Positions 1-5,660 of a stretch of DNA of 8,055 bases are shown piece by piece. How positions within the stretch are numbered: position 1 is the stretch's first letter; every line of letters starts with the position of its first letter. The position numbers were made by a program, and so were the translations under genes. Below the pieces are notes generated by a model. It was not told the origin of the DNA, made no database searches, and saw nothing but the letters and a program-made list of their open reading frames with translations. The stretch lies in the NCBI GenBank assembly GCA_020346825.1, contig CP070791.1, positions 308,201-316,255 of the forward strand, read 5' to 3'. Source of the DNA: Candidatus Bathyarchaeota archaeon. GTDB lineage: Archaea > Thermoproteota > Bathyarchaeia > Bathyarchaeales > Bathyarchaeaceae.

Positions 1-1598
1 CCTTGACCGACTGCTATAGATATTTGCTTTTCTTCAACGTCTGTTACATCTCCAGCTGAAAATAGGCCTCCTAAAGTCGTGGATTGATCCTTATTCACCG
101 GAACCTCCCGTCGGCTGTTCAATTTAATCAAACCCTTTAATGGCTTGGTGTTTGGAGTGAGGCCTATCTCCAGAAAAACTCCTTCTACGTTGAGATCGAC
201 CTTCTTTTTCCCGTCAATTGATTCCAGTCTCACTCCCGAGAGTTTATCTTTTCCCAGGAAGCTGCGAACGACCATTGAAGTGTGGAGAGTAACGTTCTTG
301 GCTCGCTGGGCTTCCTGCAGCAATACCTTGTCAGCTCTGAATTCTTTTCTACGGTGGATCAGGTGGATTTCAGAAGCAAACTTCATCAGGTCACGCGCTG
401 CAGTGAAAGCGGAGTTGCCACCGCCAACGATGGCTACTCTCTTACCTTGATAGAGAGGCGCGTCACAGGTTGCGCAGAACCCTATACCTTTTCCTATGAA
501 ACGATCTTCGTTGGGGACTCCAAGACGGCGATACTCCATCCCAGCACAGTAAATGATAGTTCGAGCCTTGTACTCTCGTTTATCCTCTGTCACCACAACA
601 AAGACCTCGCCTTCCTTCTTGAGTTGTACAACGTTTGCGCCGAGACTCTCTGCTACAGGGTAGCTTTCCATATGGTTACGAAATGTCTCCACCATTTCCA
701 CGCCGCCAACAGTTGGAATTCCGAGATAGTTTTCAATATTGGCTGTATAGGTGATCTGTCCTCCCCACTTCTTTGCTATGAGCGCTGTATCCAAGCCTTT
801 GCGGACGGCATAGATAGCAGCAGACATGGCTGCTGGTCCGCCACCAATAATGACCACTTCGTAGAGATGATCCTCTTCCGCCGGCCTCGCTTTGCGGGCT
901 CCGTGCAACTCACGGATAGCCTCCTCCAAACGACTGTACTCCTCGGGATTGACGGCCTTGAGAACCTCTAGATACACGTTTCCGGTTGGTAAAGCGCCTT
1001 CAAAAGAGTGCCTTTCGTTGATTACGGTTTTAGGTACTCCGGTTACTTCATATCTCTGGGCGAGTTCTGGGAACTGAGACACTTCAATCATGTCAGCTCG
1101 GATCTTTTCGTTGGCGAGGGCGAATTGGTCGGCAGCATGTACCATCTTTGGACAGTATGGACAGGTTAAAGTCACAAAGACCTTGATATGAACATCTTCC
1201 TTAACGCTTTTAACCAGACTTTCTAGTTGAGGATCCAGACCCGATAACCCAGTCGACACCATCAAGATAGATTCCAGTAACGATGTGAACTCGTAGCCAG
1301 CTGTGAGTCCATAGAATCTGATTCCATAGTCATGTTCTCCTACAACCACGGTTGCTGGAACTCTCTCTATTCCATAACTCTTCGCGATGTTGCTGTCTGA
1401 AACGAAATCGTACACTTGAAGCTCAAACTTTTCTGACAGGGAAGTCAGTTCTTCTAGGAGATGTTTTTGCTGAACGCATGAAGGACACGCATACTCTTGA
1501 GTGAAGTAGAGTAGCTTCACGGGATTAACAAGGTTCTTCAGAATTTTGCGAAGTTCCTTTCTAGACTCGTCATCAATTACTTTTGGAATAGCTCCCAC
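1..1598 (-). CDS. Protein disulfide oxidoreductase-thioredoxin reductase fusion, partial (3' end off window)
   Basis: This flavoenzyme should pass electrons from NAD(P)H through FAD and a redox disulfide to its own N-terminal dithiol domain, and from there to cytoplasmic protein disulfides or peroxiredoxins, as in AhpF. The visible 532 residues run as follows. Two thioredoxin folds come first, with CPSC (C38/C41) and CPYC (C146/C149), each followed by a Val-Pro of cis-proline type (P81, P189). An FAD Rossmann motif GGGPAA lies at 252-257, the reductase disulfide CATC at C375/C378, a second Rossmann motif GGGNSA at 392-397, HRRKEFR at 415-421 and the FAD-binding SAGD at 514-517. HRR is the motif that usually indicates NADPH preference. 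The third glycine of the first GxGxxG is alanine (A257). Only about 15-30 C-terminal residues should be missing. I chose GTG at 1598: the frame is closed by TAG 15 bases upstream, GGAAGG lies just ahead, and the N-terminus matches PDO proteins. I am confident of the family; cofactor and partner are inferred. Confidence 0.93.
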   Translation of the reverse strand, partial: MGAIPKVIDDESRKELRKILKNLVNPVKLLYFTQEYACPSCVQQKHLLEELTSLSEKFELQVYDFVSDSNIAKSYGIERVPATVVVGEHDYGIRFYGLTAGYEFTSLLESILMVSTGLSGLDPQLESLVKSVKEDVHIKVFVTLTCPYCPKMVHAADQFALANEKIRADMIEVSQFPELAQRYEVTGVPKTVINERHSFEGALPTGNVYLEVLKAVNPEEYSRLEEAIRELHGARKARPAEEDHLYEVVIIGGGPAAMSAAIYAVRKGLDTALIAKKWGGQITYTANIENYLGIPTVGGVEMVETFRNHMESYPVAESLGANVVQLKKEGEVFVVVTEDKREYKARTIIYCAGMEYRRLGVPNEDRFIGKGIGFCATCDAPLYQGKRVAIVGGGNSAFTAARDLMKFASEIHLIHRRKEFRADKVLLQEAQRAKNVTLHTSMVVRSFLGKDKLSGVRLESIDGKKKVDLNVEGVFLEIGLTPNTKPLKGLIKLNSRREVPVNKDQSTTLGGLFSAGDVTDVEEKQISIAVGQ

Positions 1599-1633
1599 AT
1601 CCTTCCATTCTAATCAAAGGGAGACACTCGCGT

Positions 1634-1732
1634 TTAACAGCTTTCCTCGAGAATGCATCGTTTTCCTTTCAAACCGATTTGTGCGCGCATCATCCGTTTT
1701 TCCTGAGTATTCAAATCAATCCATTGCAGCAT
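1634..1732 (-). CDS. Possible 32-residue leader peptide upstream of the TrxR fusion
   Basis: A short ATG-initiated frame ends 35 bases before the GTG start of the TrxR fusion, on the same strand. It encodes a basic 32-residue peptide that starts MLQWIDLNTQEK and ends with two cysteines (C27 and the C-terminal C32). GGGAG sits almost directly against the ATG, which is too close for a normal Shine-Dalgarno. The frame is open 48 bases further upstream but has no other ATG, GTG or TTG. I do not recognise the sequence. It could be a small redox-related protein, a leader that influences translation of the reductase, or a chance frame. At this length chance is a real possibility. Confidence 0.22.
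   Translation of the reverse strand: MLQWIDLNTQEKRMMRAQIGLKGKRCILEESC
1679..1693 (-). repeat. 15-base element ATGATGCGCGCACAA, copy 1
   Basis: On the minus strand this reads ATGATGCGCGCACAA and matches the element at 3869-3883 at 14 of 15 positions. It lies in the spacer ahead of the TrxR fusion and inside the possible leader peptide, where it encodes MMRAQ. It could be a protein-binding site, a trace of duplicated coding sequence, or coincidence. Confidence 0.35.
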
Positions 1733-1750
1733 GCTCCCGTTGATTGACGC

Positions 1751-1763
1751 TAGATTAAAAAAA
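1751..1763 (+). promoter_or_regulatory. Possible TATA element for pyruvate kinase
   Basis: The AT-rich run TAGATTAAAAAAA stands about 50-60 bases before the pyruvate kinase TTG. Archaeal transcription usually starts about 25 bases downstream of such a box, here near 1780, which would give a leader of roughly 30 bases. The call rests on position and composition only. Confidence 0.35.
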
Positions 1764-1812
1764 GAATCTGGAGCATATTAGTGATGAGAAGAGTCACGCG
1801 GAAGATGAATCG

Positions 1813-3201
1813 TTGAAGAAAACAAAGATTATCTGTACAATTGGTCCGGCCAGTCTCAAAACAGAAATTCTGAAAGAAATGGATCAAGCAGGGATGAATG
1901 GCGCGAGAATAAACACCGCCTATGGGTCCTTTGATCAATACAGGCTTATTGTGGATAACGTTAGAGAAACAGCTGATATCCCGATAATAGTTGACATCAA
2001 GGGTCCTGAAATTAGGCTTCGAGCTGAGCGAAAGAAGGCCGTCAAGAAAGGAGACGTCATAGAGGTTGGTTTCGATCATGAGGAAATCAGTTTCAACCAT
2101 GACTTCTACGACAAGATGGGTGTCGCAGATGAAGTCTATGTTGACAATGGAAAGGTTAGGATGCAGGTCATCGAGAAGGACAAGGGAATATTGCGTTTGT
2201 TGGTGATGAATGACGGAGAAATAGGTGACGGCAAAGGTGTCAATATCCCCAACAAACAACTTTCAGTTCCAACCCTCTCAAAGAAAGACCTAGAAATCAT
2301 AGAATTTGCAAAGAAAAACGATGTTGATTACCTTGCTCTTTCCTTTACGAGGAGCATTCAAGATGTGAACGTTTTGAAATCCAAAGCCCATGGGTTCGAA
2401 GGAAAAATAATTGCCAAGATTGAAAATTCTGAAGGGGTTAGGAATTTCGAAGAAATTTTGGATGGCGTAGAATGTATCATGATAGCTAGAGGTGATCTAG
2501 GCGTCGAAATAAGACCTGAGAAAGTTCCGTTAGTTCAGAAATCACTAATTAAATTGTGTAACCAAAGAGGCAAAACCGTCGTGACGGCTACAGAAATGCT
2601 TGAATCCATGATTCACCGTCAAACTCCAACTAGAGCTGAAGTCAGTGATGTAGCCAACGCAATTCTGGATGGAACCGACGCAACGATGCTTTCTGGTGAA
2701 ACATCGATAGGCAGGTATCCGGTCGAGACTCTTTCGATGATGTCTCGAATAGCAGAAGAGACGGAAACGGCGGTGAAGAGCCGCGTCGAAGATGGAGGAT
2801 TTATCAATATTTCGGACACGGTGAGCAAGTCCATTCAAAGGACGTGCCAAAACATGCCTATTGACAAGATTGTAACTTTGACGAGGTCAGGCTACACCGC
2901 GAAGATGATAGCAAGATTCAAGGTTTTACCCCCAATAATTGCAGTCACACCGGAAAAAATGGTTAAGAAACAACTTGAGTTAGTTTTTGGCGTGTATCCT
3001 ATACACAAAGATTATCGTAAGGAAAAAGATCGAATATTGGCCGTCGCAAGAAAGCTTCGATCTATGAACCTGATCCTTGATGAAGACACCGTGCTGTTTA
3101 CCGCGGCCTCTAGAACAGTAAAGAAGCATGCGAGTAACCTAATTGAGATACACAACGTTAGAGAGCTCGCTAGCGTGGGGGCCTATTCTGACAAAGGTTG
3201 A
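1813..3201 (+). CDS. pyk: Pyruvate kinase
   Basis: This enzyme transfers phosphate from phosphoenolpyruvate to ADP to give pyruvate and ATP, the last step of glycolysis, in the cytoplasm. At 462 residues it has the normal archaeal length. The N-terminus KTKIICTIGPAS is diagnostic. The mobile B domain spans about 66-150. Active-site residues are visible: R32 and N34, K202 and E204 in AKIEN, metal-binding D228 in ARGDLGVE, and T260 in TATEML, the counterpart of Thr328 in rabbit muscle enzyme. PTRAEVSDVANA follows at 272-283, and residues after about 330 form the C domain. The potassium site departs from consensus: NFSHG is NTAYG (34-38), and DTKGPEIRT is DIKGPEIRL (61-69). The start is TTG at 1813; no ATG, GTG or other TTG is in frame after the upstream TAA at 1756, and the protein begins exactly where the family does. 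It is divergent from the TrxR fusion and appears monocistronic. Confidence 0.96.
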   Translation: MKKTKIICTIGPASLKTEILKEMDQAGMNGARINTAYGSFDQYRLIVDNVRETADIPIIVDIKGPEIRLRAERKKAVKKGDVIEVGFDHEEISFNHDFYDKMGVADEVYVDNGKVRMQVIEKDKGILRLLVMNDGEIGDGKGVNIPNKQLSVPTLSKKDLEIIEFAKKNDVDYLALSFTRSIQDVNVLKSKAHGFEGKIIAKIENSEGVRNFEEILDGVECIMIARGDLGVEIRPEKVPLVQKSLIKLCNQRGKTVVTATEMLESMIHRQTPTRAEVSDVANAILDGTDATMLSGETSIGRYPVETLSMMSRIAEETETAVKSRVEDGGFINISDTVSKSIQRTCQNMPIDKIVTLTRSGYTAKMIARFKVLPPIIAVTPEKMVKKQLELVFGVYPIHKDYRKEKDRILAVARKLRSMNLILDEDTVLFTAASRTVKKHASNLIEIHNVRELASVGAYSDKG

Positions 3202-3624
3202 GAACTACGAGAAAACGGTAAAATACACGGTGTGTACTCCACCTTAGAAAATAACCTGCAAAACGTGATCTATAGTCTTGAGTTTTGCAGCAGCTTCGTT
3301 CGAGTCTCTCAAGCTCAACTTGCGCTCCTCCTTGGCGCGCGCGATATAATAACAATTTTCTCCTCAGCATCCATGACAACGTTTTCTTGGCGTGATCTCG
3401 TAATCTCTGTCGTAATGTGACAGATCGAAAAATCTCTATTCATCCGCTACGTTGGGTTCTAGCATAGATTTCGGTTCCAGTAAAGGGGGTGAGAGAAGTG
3501 AAGATACGTGCACATATCAATTTTTGAAATATTTCTTGAACACCCCTATTTTGGCTGTGGGAACTCAGGTTTTACGGTCGAACGCAAAGAAGTGTTGTGA
3601 AGGGAATATGGAAGAGCGATTTTC
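3202..3624. other. Gap between pyruvate kinase and the zinc-ribbon gene
   Basis: No intact gene of normal length fits in these 423 bases. The minus strand holds a possible broken small gene (3244-3443). On the plus strand, GGGGGTGA near 3485 looks like a strong Shine-Dalgarno, but the GTG frame behind it closes after nine codons. A 62-codon plus-strand frame from TTG 3452 overlaps the zinc-ribbon gene and has no recognisable features. Confidence 0.5.
3244..3443 (-). pseudogene. Possible 65-residue small gene broken by a 2-base frameshift
   Basis: From ATG at 3443 one minus-strand frame encodes a hydrophilic sequence through MDAEEKIVIISRA and then runs into a TGA at 3315. At the CG dinucleotide run (3335-3343) a second frame carries on as KEERKLSLRDSNEAAAKLK and ends at TAA 3244. 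Removing one CG unit would join the two into 65 residues with a typical charged, helical archaeal composition. A plus-strand frame over the same bases (3232-3420) is rich in Leu, Ser and Val, as expected of an antisense shadow. I know no family match. It may be a decayed gene, an assembly or sequencing error in the CG run, or a coincidence of two short frames. Confidence 0.32.
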
Positions 3625-3768
3625 GTGTTTAAGACTTTGAAGATTGTTAAGGTCCGTTGTTACACGTGTGGTTACGTCACTTTAATCCCAACATATGGAA
3701 GATTTGAGGTTCCAAGCCCGGTTCACTGCGAAGATTGTGGAAAGGTCGTTTTGGTGAAAGGTACTTAA
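3625..3768 (+). CDS. 47-residue zinc-ribbon protein
   Basis: This microprotein has two CxxC knuckles, C12-YT-C15 and C35-ED-C38, each followed by glycine (CGY, CGK). They are separated by 19 residues that should form the beta hairpin of a single zinc ribbon or rubredoxin-like fold binding Zn or Fe. Such archaeal miniproteins are often uncharacterised; some are nucleic-acid or partner-binding modules. The start could be GTG 3625, which has GGAAGAG eight bases upstream, or TTG 3637, which would give 43 residues. I prefer GTG because of the ribosome-binding site. The frame is closed by TGA at 3598. A hairpin follows eight bases after the stop. The metal-site pattern is clear; the cellular role is unknown. 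Confidence 0.7.
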   Translation: MFKTLKIVKVRCYTCGYVTLIPTYGRFEVPSPVHCEDCGKVVLVKGT

Positions 3769-3776
3769 GAAAATGG

Positions 3777-3796
3777 GAAGGAAACGGGCTTCCTTC
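3777..3796 (+). terminator. Hairpin just after the zinc-ribbon gene
   Basis: GAAGGAA (3777-3783) pairs perfectly with TTCCTTC (3790-3796) around a six-base loop, starting eight bases after the stop codon. No T-tract follows directly, so it is not a classic intrinsic terminator. It may mark the 3' end or protect the transcript. Confidence 0.35.
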
Positions 3797-3838
3797 TGGT
3801 GTACACTTACAAGTATTCAGTTTTCACCATGAACGAAG

Positions 3839-3883
3839 TTAAGCGCGTGCAACTTGCTTGATGAGACATTGCGCGCGCATCAT
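3839..3883 (-). other. 14-codon frame overlapping the end of the membrane-protein gene
   Basis: The membrane-protein stop shares an ATGA with an ATG that opens a 14-codon frame, MMRAQCLIKQVARA, ending at TAA 3839. The 4-base ATGA overlap is the usual geometry for translational coupling. The peptide is too short to support as a gene on its own. Confidence 0.15.
3869..3883 (-). repeat. 15-base element ATGATGCGCGCGCAA, copy 2
   Basis: This is the partner of the element at 1679-1693, with a single difference (G for A at position 12). It begins on the stop codon of the membrane-protein gene and again encodes MMRAQ in the frame that overlaps it. Confidence 0.35.
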
Positions 3884-4824
3884 TTGAAGACTAGTCGCCC
3901 CAAGATGAAAAGCATAATGTTGATGATTATCACAATCCCCGTTGTGAGCAAAGCTAGTCGATATGGGTGATTCTTGGGGAAGGACACCACTGATTCTCTC
4001 AGATGAACTGTGAGAGGCTTTTCCAGAGGTCCAAGCCCCTTTGAAACTTTTCCAAACACCAGTTCAACGTTCGGAAGGAGTTCATTAAACCTCCAGACTA
4101 TTTTATTATGCATCCATACATATAACATTCCGCTGATTTGTGCTTTGAGATCTATTATTGTATCCAAGTCTTCAACTTTTTTCACTGTGTCATTTGCCAT
4201 TTGGAATGGAACAAACGTTGCCGTCAAGACCTGATCTTTGGACTCAAAGAAAATCCCCATATGCAGTTTTTCTTTTCGGCAAATAATCAAACCATTGCCC
4301 TCATCATTATTGTTCAGTGAGATTGTGAGGCCTATTCCATTCACAATCCTTTTGAGGAGATTGAGATTGTCCCTCGAGTGTTGAATAACAAAACTGAAAA
4401 TGGTTTCAGCAGGGATTTCTGCATTGTCTAACACCTTTGTGTCAACTCCGGCGAAGAAGGCAACAAATGGAGAGACAAAATAGAATGAAGTCAAAAAGAG
4501 AACAAGAGCGGGGACTTCGACTGCTATAAGCGTACGTAAGAAATCGGGAATCGAGAGAGTTACCACCGACGCCGTGTAGGTGATGGGAATGAGAAACATG
4601 CCAAAGTAGATTTCTCTCGTTGTATTGGGTTTTCTTAGAGTAACGGCTAAACCAAATTGCAACACGAAGAAACTAAGAATAGCTATTGCCCACATCACCG
4701 GGTCATACAAATCTACAATAATTGCTGTTCTCAGTGGTTTCCACACGCTAAAGATGAAACCATACAAGGCCCCTAGTACCAACCCTAGCACGGCAAAGAA
4801 TCGTGTATGAATCTTCTCGGGCAT
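3880..4824 (-). CDS. Membrane protein of unknown function, five predicted helices
   Basis: I do not recognise this 314-residue protein. Four hydrophobic segments lie near the N-terminus, at about 8-28, 42-63, 73-93 and 98-126. A soluble region of about 160 residues follows (127-288), and one last helix lies at about 289-310, with LVFK at the C-terminus. The soluble part alternates strand-like and helical stretches, for example KLHMGIFFESKDQVLTATFV and TVKKVEDLDTIIDLKAQ, suggesting an alpha/beta domain held at the membrane. No catalytic motif, signal cleavage site or transporter signature is evident. The start is ATG 4824, with a weak GGGAA seven bases upstream. It is transcribed away from its neighbours as a single gene and convergent with the zinc-ribbon gene. 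The reading frame is secure; the function is unknown. Confidence 0.82.
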   Translation of the reverse strand: MPEKIHTRFFAVLGLVLGALYGFIFSVWKPLRTAIIVDLYDPVMWAIAILSFFVLQFGLAVTLRKPNTTREIYFGMFLIPITYTASVVTLSIPDFLRTLIAVEVPALVLFLTSFYFVSPFVAFFAGVDTKVLDNAEIPAETIFSFVIQHSRDNLNLLKRIVNGIGLTISLNNNDEGNGLIICRKEKLHMGIFFESKDQVLTATFVPFQMANDTVKKVEDLDTIIDLKAQISGMLYVWMHNKIVWRFNELLPNVELVFGKVSKGLGPLEKPLTVHLRESVVSFPKNHPYRLALLTTGIVIIINIMLFILGRLVFK

Positions 4825-4890
4825 TCGTTGTTCCCAAACAGAATTAGGTACGTCTTAATTTAGAAATAATTTACGAATTACCTGTGCAGA

Positions 4891-4900
4891 TTTTAAATAA
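4891..4900 (-). promoter_or_regulatory. Possible TATA element for the membrane-protein gene
   Basis: On the minus strand this reads TTATTTAAAA. It lies about 67-76 bases upstream of the ATG, which would place the transcript start near 4870. The assignment is by composition and position only; a second AT-rich stretch nearer the gene (4855-4880) is an alternative. Confidence 0.35.
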
Positions 4901-4950
4901 CTACAAAGTTGTTTGACATGCGCGTAGTGTCTTCTGACACCGTTATGATA

Positions 4951-4962
4951 ATCTTATAAGAT
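4951..4962. promoter_or_regulatory. 12-bp perfect palindrome ATCTTATAAGAT
   Basis: This perfect dyad has a TTATAA core. It could be a TATA box usable in both directions or an operator for a dimeric regulator. It lies about 130 bases upstream of the membrane-protein gene, with TTGCATGCAA six bases further along. Confidence 0.35.
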
Positions 4963-4999
4963 GGACATTTGCATGCAATTGAAAACTCGTTGTCTAACA

Positions 5000-5167
5000 T
5001 TATGTCTTGCCTTCCTTAGATGCACAAGTCTTCTGATGTGACGACCTAGCCTCCATACCACATTTCCTGAACTCCACTTCTTCATTAATACATTCTATAT
5101 GCGACGATGAATTCTCTCTCTGGTGTGAACAGCACTCTACTTCAATCACGACTTCCAAAAAAGACAT
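5000..5167 (-). CDS. Possible 55-residue cysteine-rich microprotein
   Basis: An ATG-initiated minus-strand frame encodes 55 residues beginning MSFLEVVIEVECCSHQ, with five cysteines: a CC pair at 12-13, then C25, C37 and C48. The composition is rich in Glu and Ser. There is no transmembrane segment or signal peptide, and the cysteines do not form a standard CxxC zinc ribbon. The frame is open about 60 bases upstream of the ATG to a TAG, with no better start. No good Shine-Dalgarno is present. A TTTATGAA sequence about 60 bases upstream could be its TATA element and overlaps the right arm of the inverted repeat. I do not recognise it; a chance frame is quite possible. Confidence 0.3.
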   Translation of the reverse strand: MSFLEVVIEVECCSHQRENSSSHIECINEEVEFRKCGMEARSSHQKTCASKEGKT

Positions 5168-5168
5168 G

Positions 5169-5236
5169 TATGAACCATCAGAACTAGCTGAAATTCCGCT
5201 CTTCTTCTTATTTATGATCAGTATCTATGGTTCATA
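5169..5236. repeat. 10-bp perfect inverted repeat ahead of the RAM gene
   Basis: TATGAACCAT (5169-5178) is repeated in inverse orientation as ATGGTTCATA (5227-5236), with 48 bases between. The arm centres are 58 bp apart. The right arm overlaps the likely TATA element TTCATAAA of the RAM gene. This could be a two-site operator that loops DNA, or a stem-loop in RNA. The complementarity is direct observation; the function is inferred. Confidence 0.45.
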
Positions 5237-5238
5237 AA
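5231..5238 (+). promoter_or_regulatory. Possible TATA element for the RAM gene
   Basis: TTCATAAA lies 57 bases before the ATG, placing a transcript start near 5260. The same octamer occurs at 5789-5796 ahead of the next gene. Confidence 0.4.
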
Positions 5239-5279
5239 CGTTAAGTAATTTGAAATGAATCTTTACAACAAAACTATTT

Positions 5280-5286
5280 GGAGGTT
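5280..5286 (+). promoter_or_regulatory. Strong ribosome-binding site of the RAM gene
   Basis: GGAGGTT, eight bases before ATG 5295, is the best Shine-Dalgarno match in the window and fixes the start of the RAM-domain protein. Confidence 0.8.
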
Positions 5287-5294
5287 GGAAACAT

Positions 5295-5609
5295 ATGCCA
5301 GAATATTTGGTCCTGATGAAGCTTAACCCAGCGAAAGTAGTCGATGCAATAAGTGCTTTGAGAGGCCTCCCAGAAAAGCCGGTTTCAGGAGTTGACCTAT
5401 GCTATACTATGAACATATTCGGAGCTTGGGACGTAGGGGTATGGATTGACGCTGCTAACAACCAGCAAGCCATAGACTTCGTACAAAAGAAGGTGAAAGG
5501 TATTTCAGGAGTCGCCGACATATACACGGTGCCTGCTTTCCCTCATGGGATGAGGACCTCAAAAATGCGTGAAGAACGCGTAGAACCGAGCGATCAAAAA
5601 ACCGAGTAA
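5295..5609 (+). CDS. Stand-alone Lrp/AsnC-type RAM (ligand-binding) domain protein
   Basis: This 104-residue protein reads as a single ferredoxin-like RAM domain: strand EYLVLMKLNP (3-12), helix (13-26), strand VSGVDLCYTMNI (30-41), strand WDVGVWIDA (45-53), helix (55-70) and strand GVADIYTVPAF (72-82). The closing GISGVADIYTV is typical of the family. There is no helix-turn-helix, so it cannot bind DNA in the usual Lrp manner. Such proteins usually assemble as dimers or octamers, bind amino acids or other small effectors, and may modulate full-length Lrp proteins. The last 20 residues are a charged, probably disordered tail. The start is secured by the ribosome-binding site. The gene looks monocistronic, with a T-tract after it. 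The ligand cannot be told from the sequence. Confidence 0.82.
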   Translation: MPEYLVLMKLNPAKVVDAISALRGLPEKPVSGVDLCYTMNIFGAWDVGVWIDAANNQQAIDFVQKKVKGISGVADIYTVPAFPHGMRTSKMREERVEPSDQKTE

Positions 5610-5611
5610 AT

Positions 5612-5630
5612 CGCTCCCCCCTTTTTCTTC
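5612..5630 (+). terminator. T-rich termination tract after the RAM gene
   Basis: Within 20 bases of the stop codon a C run is followed by CTTTTTCTTC. Archaeal RNA polymerase commonly terminates at such pyrimidine-rich T tracts without a hairpin. Confidence 0.5.
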
Positions 5631-5660
5631 ACTCAAATACCCTTTTCTAAATCGTTCAGC

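Larger units (their letters stand above)
4825..5294. other. Palindrome-rich divergent spacer
   Basis: These 470 bases separate the divergent membrane-protein and RAM genes and should carry both promoters. They contain a 12-bp perfect palindrome ATCTTATAAGAT (4951-4962), a 10-bp palindrome TTGCATGCAA (4969-4978), a short hairpin GTGTC-TTCT-GACAC (4927-4940), a 10-bp inverted repeat (5169-5178 and 5227-5236) and a possible 55-residue minus-strand frame (5000-5167). I see no tRNA-like or clear box C/D structure. Confidence 0.55.

Noticed and set aside
145..1077. Three overlapping plus-strand frames of 61-229 codons
   Set aside because: They lie antisense to the TrxR fusion, whose minus-strand frame carries every expected motif. 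Their own sequences have no recognisable features.
1750..2259. 169-codon minus-strand frame
   Set aside because: It is antisense to the start of pyruvate kinase, where the plus strand encodes conserved catalytic motifs.
2545..2850. Minus-strand frames of 101 and 71 codons
   Set aside because: They are shadows of the pyruvate kinase segment containing PTRAEVSDVANA.
3232..3420. 62-codon plus-strand frame after pyruvate kinase
   Set aside because: It is rich in Leu, Ser and Val, as expected of the complement of a charged coding sequence, and has no ribosome-binding site. The minus strand reads more like protein, though this choice is not certain.
3452..3640. 62-codon plus-strand frame from TTG
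   Set aside because: It overlaps the start of the clearer zinc-ribbon gene, lacks a ribosome-binding site at its start and has no recognisable motif.
4927..4940. Hairpin GTGTC-TTCT-GACAC as a terminator
   Set aside because: No T tract follows on either strand, and no gene ends nearby.
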